NCBI GenBank assembly: GCA_002105175.1
Contig: MCGE01000028.1
Location: 248,001 to 312,000 of the forward strand
DNA: 64,000 nt
DNA from: Absidia repens
Taxonomy: Eukaryota > Mucoromycota > Mucoromycetes > Mucorales > Cunninghamellaceae
Reading direction: 5' to 3'
Part shown: positions 60,507-64,000 of the stretch, in pieces
Position numbering within the stretch: position 1 is the stretch's first letter
Layout: each line of letters begins with the position of its first letter
Made by a program: the position numbers and the translations under genes
Notes under the pieces: generated by a model
Database searches by the model: none
The model's input: the letters and a program-made list of their open reading frames with translations, nothing else
Told to the model about the DNA's origin: nothing

Positions 60507-62991
60507 ATGGCTGCCGAAAATTATTTGATTTTATGGGCATCTCAAACAGGAAGTGCTGAATGGATTGCAAAAAATATTCACACTGAAGCAACTCAACGAG
60601 GATACAAAGGTACCTGTGTGTTGATGAACGATTATGAAAAGGTAGAAATCATAACCAAACTGGAATATAGTAAGCAAGCATTATGACTCACTTTTTTTTT
60701 TCTTTTTTTTTTTTCAATAGAGCAGTATCGATACTGCCGGTGTCATTATCTTTGTCTCCTCAAATACTGGCGATGGAGATCCACCAGACAATGCTCTCAA
60801 ATTCTGGCGATTCTTACGACGAAACAAGGACAAGGATTACTTCGCCAATCGACAAATCACGTTACTGGGCTTGGGTGATACAAACTACAGCAATTTCAAT
60901 AACACCGTGAAACGAATTGAAAAGAAGTGCAAGGAACTTGGCGCTACTATCTTTTATGAAAAGGGTCTTGCTGATGATGCTGAAGGGTAAGCATATGACG
61001 GTCAATAGCATGATTGCTGGTTAACGTACTGATTCTCTATTATCCTCTCGTGCGTATTAGGTTGGAAAATGTTGTCGATCCTTGGATTGAAAAACTATGG
61101 GATGCTTTGCCAAAAGTACTGGTGTCACATGGACCTACAGAATCGGACACATCGGTGGATCAAGTGGGTGATTTACTGAAAGCAACTACTCTTACTGCAG
61201 ACATTGCCGCCACTGACAACGAAAAGCCTGATCCTTATTCAATGAAGGGTCGTAAGACTGGGTTACCAGATGGTGTGGAAAAGTATCTGGACTTGCCAAA
61301 CACCCTGATCGAGAAGCAAACCACGGATCTATTGGATGGTAAACCATTGGAACTCGATTATACTGGACTGGTACCAGGCATCAAGCTGACTGGCTTACCC
61401 AAGGCGGCTGTTCCAAGTATACAGTGGACTTCTTTGGCTATCTCAACCAGCACCCATACTGCTTTTTCTGAAGAATTGGTCCAAGTACCTGATTTTGTTG
61501 TTACGCCAACCCCTATTGTTTACGCTCCGATCACCTCTGCCAAATGTCTTACAACGAATGATGCTGTTAAACGCACTTTACTTATGGAACTGAAAGTCGA
61601 CGATGAACTCAACTTCGAACCTGGTGATGCCTTCGGCGTGATTGCTCCAAACAATGAAGACCTAGTGCGTGCTTTGATTTCTCGCTTGGCTCCTTCTGTG
61701 ACCGAGGGTTATGAAATGCTGCATGAAATCAAAGCTGAAAGTAAGTATATCCAGTCCCACATAAAATAAAATAAAAACGAACACATACTCACATATTACG
61801 TATATTTTGTAATGAATTTAGGTTTACCTACCCATTTACAGAAGGCAACTTCGGTGACAATGGCAGATATATTACGATTCGGTGTTGATTTGACAAGCAG
61901 TCCTCGCAAAGCTCTACTACGTATGCTCGCCGACCACACCACCGATGTTGACGAAAAGACACGATTGATGTACATCTGTAGCAAACAAGGTGTCAGTCAA
62001 TTTAATGCATTACGCCAACAAACACCATCTCTCTTGGACATTTTAGCAACATTCCCATCATGCCATCCGCCCATGTCTCGCCTGTTGGATCTTTTACCAC
62101 CTCATCAACCCCGATACTATTCTATGGCAAACTCGTCTTTAAAGCAACGCGACAAGCTTGAATTTGCCTTCAACGTAGTAGATTATACAACGGAAACTGG
62201 TGTTCATCGTCAAGGTGTGGCCACTCCCTGGTTGGATCGTTTATCTTGTACGGTACCTTTCAAAAACGAACTCGACAACAGCAACAACAGCAATGATAAA
62301 TCACCAAGCAATTACAAGATTCCCATCTTCACCCGACCAAGTAACGTATTTGTCTTGCCAACGGACACGAGTCGACCCCTTGTTCTGATTGGTCCTGGAA
62401 CTGGTATTGCTCCTTTACGTGGCTTTGTCCAACACCGTCAAGAACAGCGTCTAATCCGTCAACGTATGGGTGGTGTTGGCGCCCATCCTAGTCGTGATAT
62501 TCTCAAGGACTTTGGTGATATTCATGTGTATGATGGATGCAGGGATCGAACAAAGGACTATCTATTCGAAGAAGATTGGGATGCTTTTGTTAAGGATGGT
62601 ACGGTCAAAAGGGTCAGGTTGGCCGTCAGTCGTCAAGATGTTAACAACAAGGTGTACGTTCAAGATTTGATGAAACAAGACCACGAAGCTCTCTATGATC
62701 TTATAGTCAACAAGGATGCAGCGATCTATGTCTGCGGGGATGCTGCTAACATGGCCAAGGGCGTTAATGATGCCCTGGTGGAAATCCTGTGCAAACATCA
62801 GCAAGATCTGGATATTTTGGCTGCAAACAAAAAATTGATGGAATGGATGGCGAATGGCAAGTACCTACGTGATCTGGTAAGAAAAACTACAAATATTCAG
62901 ATAGATACTCGGGTATCAAGGATTTATTACTTACTTGCTTGACTTTTTTTTTTTTTTTTTTTTTTTCTATAAAACTTCGTAGTGGGCTTGA
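60507..62991 (+). CDS. TAH18: NADPH-dependent diflavin oxidoreductase Tah18 (NDOR1)
   Basis: Five exons (60507-60641, 60721-60986, 61061-61740, 61822-62876, 62983-62991) encode 714 residues. The enzyme passes electrons from NADPH through FAD and FMN to Dre2 for cytosolic Fe-S protein assembly. An N-terminal flavodoxin domain (LILWASQTGSAEWIAK, VSSNTGDGDPPDNALKFWRF, LGLGDTNYSNF) is followed by an FAD domain (LEFAFNVVDYTT, with PRYYSMANSS as the FAD motif). The NADPH domain has LIGPGTGIAPLRGFVQHRQE and YVCGDAANMAKGVNDAL. The last exon carries only Trp-Ala-stop, so the protein ends with a C-terminal aromatic, as is usual in this reductase family. It is longer than human NDOR1 because of a linker near residues 200-290. 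Confidence 0.94.
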
Positions 62992-64000
62992 AAATAGGAT
63001 AGGTACTTTTGCATCTCGTTTTGCCAGTCTACTTTTCTCTCTGTGTCTCTGGCATGACCGAAAAAATGTCTCCTTGTGCAATTTTTGTTATATAGTATTT
63101 GATCAATTCTTCACGTCTTACCCTTCCCCACTCTTATATTTAGTTGTAGTACTATTATTATATTATTGATATATATTCACCTTTAGAAGCAATAAAAAAC
63201 AGATTTCATTTTTTGATGGTTTTTCCTAGTGATATGCTTGATTTGGAAGGTGGCAGTTTTTTTTTTAACATAGTCTTGATAGGTAGTAGGTGAGAGATAT
63301 TGGGTATATACGAAACAGATGCATTAATTATGCTTTTGTAGCTGAAGATATTTTTAGAAAACGAATGGAGAAGTATTCTATGTGTATGTGTGTATGTGTG
63401 CATATGTATTATAGCGAGTAAATTTCTCGATATGCTATGGGTCAGAGGATGAATAATAAAAAGTACATATTTTATTTGAGGAATATGGTAGATACTAAAT
63501 AAGAGAGCAGGGTGATTGTAACATAAGACTAATGGTAACATGATTAAGATGAATATGAGTCATAAGGAATGGTCTACATTAATTCAAAGGGACAAGCATA
63601 AAACGAGATTATAACACAGCGCTATGTATGGAAAAGGCTAAAGGAGTATCTTTTATTGAACATAACAATTCCCAGCACTAATCAAAAGGGAAAATAGTTG
63701 TAAAAGAAGGATTTTATTACACAAGGCATGATAGAAACTAATGAGACATTTTCATTGAAGCAAATAAAGAGAGACATACTATTTCGGATATATATACAAA
63801 CTATGGGCAAACTAAGACTACACTAAACTAAAGAAGTCTTCAACAAGTCAACTAATAGTGTTGAAATCCTAGATCCAAAATGAAAGCGCTTCCCATGCAT
63901 CTTGTAATCCCTGATCTGAAAACTCTTCTAAACTAGTCCTAACGTTAATCTAAGATCATCATAACTTCAAAAAGATAATAACAACGAAGAAAAAAGATCG
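62992..64000. other. TAH18 3' flank and R1 copy G
   Basis: After the TAH18 stop there is a likely AATAAA near 63190. From about 63400 the minus strand is R1 sequence running off the window. No gene is visible. Confidence 0.6.
63400..64000 (-). repeat. Dispersed repeat R1, copy G (truncated by the window edge)
   Basis: The minus strand reads CTTAGATTAACGTTAGGACT then AGTTTAGAAGAGTTTTCAGA, then TACAAGATGCATGGGAAGC and body units such as TTGATTAGTGCTGGGAATTG. It ends with ATTCCTCAAATAAAATATG and ATTATTCATCCTCTGACCC, matching copy F. The head extends past the right edge. Confidence 0.7.

Overview
The window is nuclear DNA of a filamentous fungus. Almost every gene is split by short (about 50-110 bp, rarely over 300 bp) GT-AG introns with T-rich acceptors. 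The spacers are AT-rich and full of A/T homopolymers and microsatellites. The gene set includes fungal-type Mrp51 and Tah18. A Rab-like protein 6 gene, a SKAR-like mRNA adaptor, an LMBD1 gene, CAA/CAG-rich low-complexity proteins and the intron density together point to an early-diverging fungus, probably Mucoromycota. This placement is inference; no marker such as rRNA is present.

Layout. 1-3.5 kb: 5' end of an LMBD1-type lysosomal cobalamin transporter gene, mitoribosomal Mrp51 and a mitochondrial mercaptopyruvate sulfurtransferase, all on the minus strand. 3.5-6.7 kb: no genes, but an inverted-repeat element and a copy of a dispersed repeat (here called R1). 6.7-8.8 kb: kelch/BTB protein. 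8.8-12.7 kb: gene-free, with another R1 copy. 12.7-17.5 kb: HMG-box (INO80 Nhp10/Nht1-like) protein, the GPI de-N-acetylase PIG-L/Gpi12 and RNA polymerase III subunit RPC4. 17.8-22.8 kb: arginyl-tRNA synthetase and a Swa2-type auxilin (UBA, polyQ, TPR, J domain). 22.8-27.1 kb: repeat-rich gap with R1 fragments in both orientations and a nested minisatellite. 27.1-36.3 kb: PNO1/Dim2, a universal-stress-domain protein, an RNF5/RNF185-like ER ubiquitin ligase, Rab-like protein 6 and an acidic orphan. 36.8-41.1 kb: kinesin-4. 41.4-45 kb: RPB9 lying between two R1 copies. 45-49.6 kb: UBC13 and a bHLH factor. 50.2-53.3 kb: ERG24 sterol C-14 reductase and a broken phenylalanyl-tRNA synthetase beta gene. 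53.7-63 kb: coiled-coil protein with an SH3BGR-like tail, a small orphan, a SKAR/Aly-like mRNA export adaptor and the Tah18 diflavin reductase. An R1 copy on the minus strand runs off the right edge.

Most genes are single-copy housekeeping genes for transcription, RNA export, translation, the secretory pathway, sterol synthesis and Fe-S assembly. There is no operon or biosynthetic cluster; several pairs share short divergent promoters (RPC4/ArgRS, RING ligase/RABL6, orphan/kinesin, SKAR-like/Tah18). I found no defence system, virus, CRISPR array, tRNA or rRNA. The strongest candidates for undescribed material are the R1 repeat family (seven copies of its 5' module in 64 kb), the 913-bp inverted-repeat element, the internally deleted PheRS-beta pseudogene and two unusual domain architectures. 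Exon boundaries were set by eye from splice signals, reading-frame continuity and similarity to known families.
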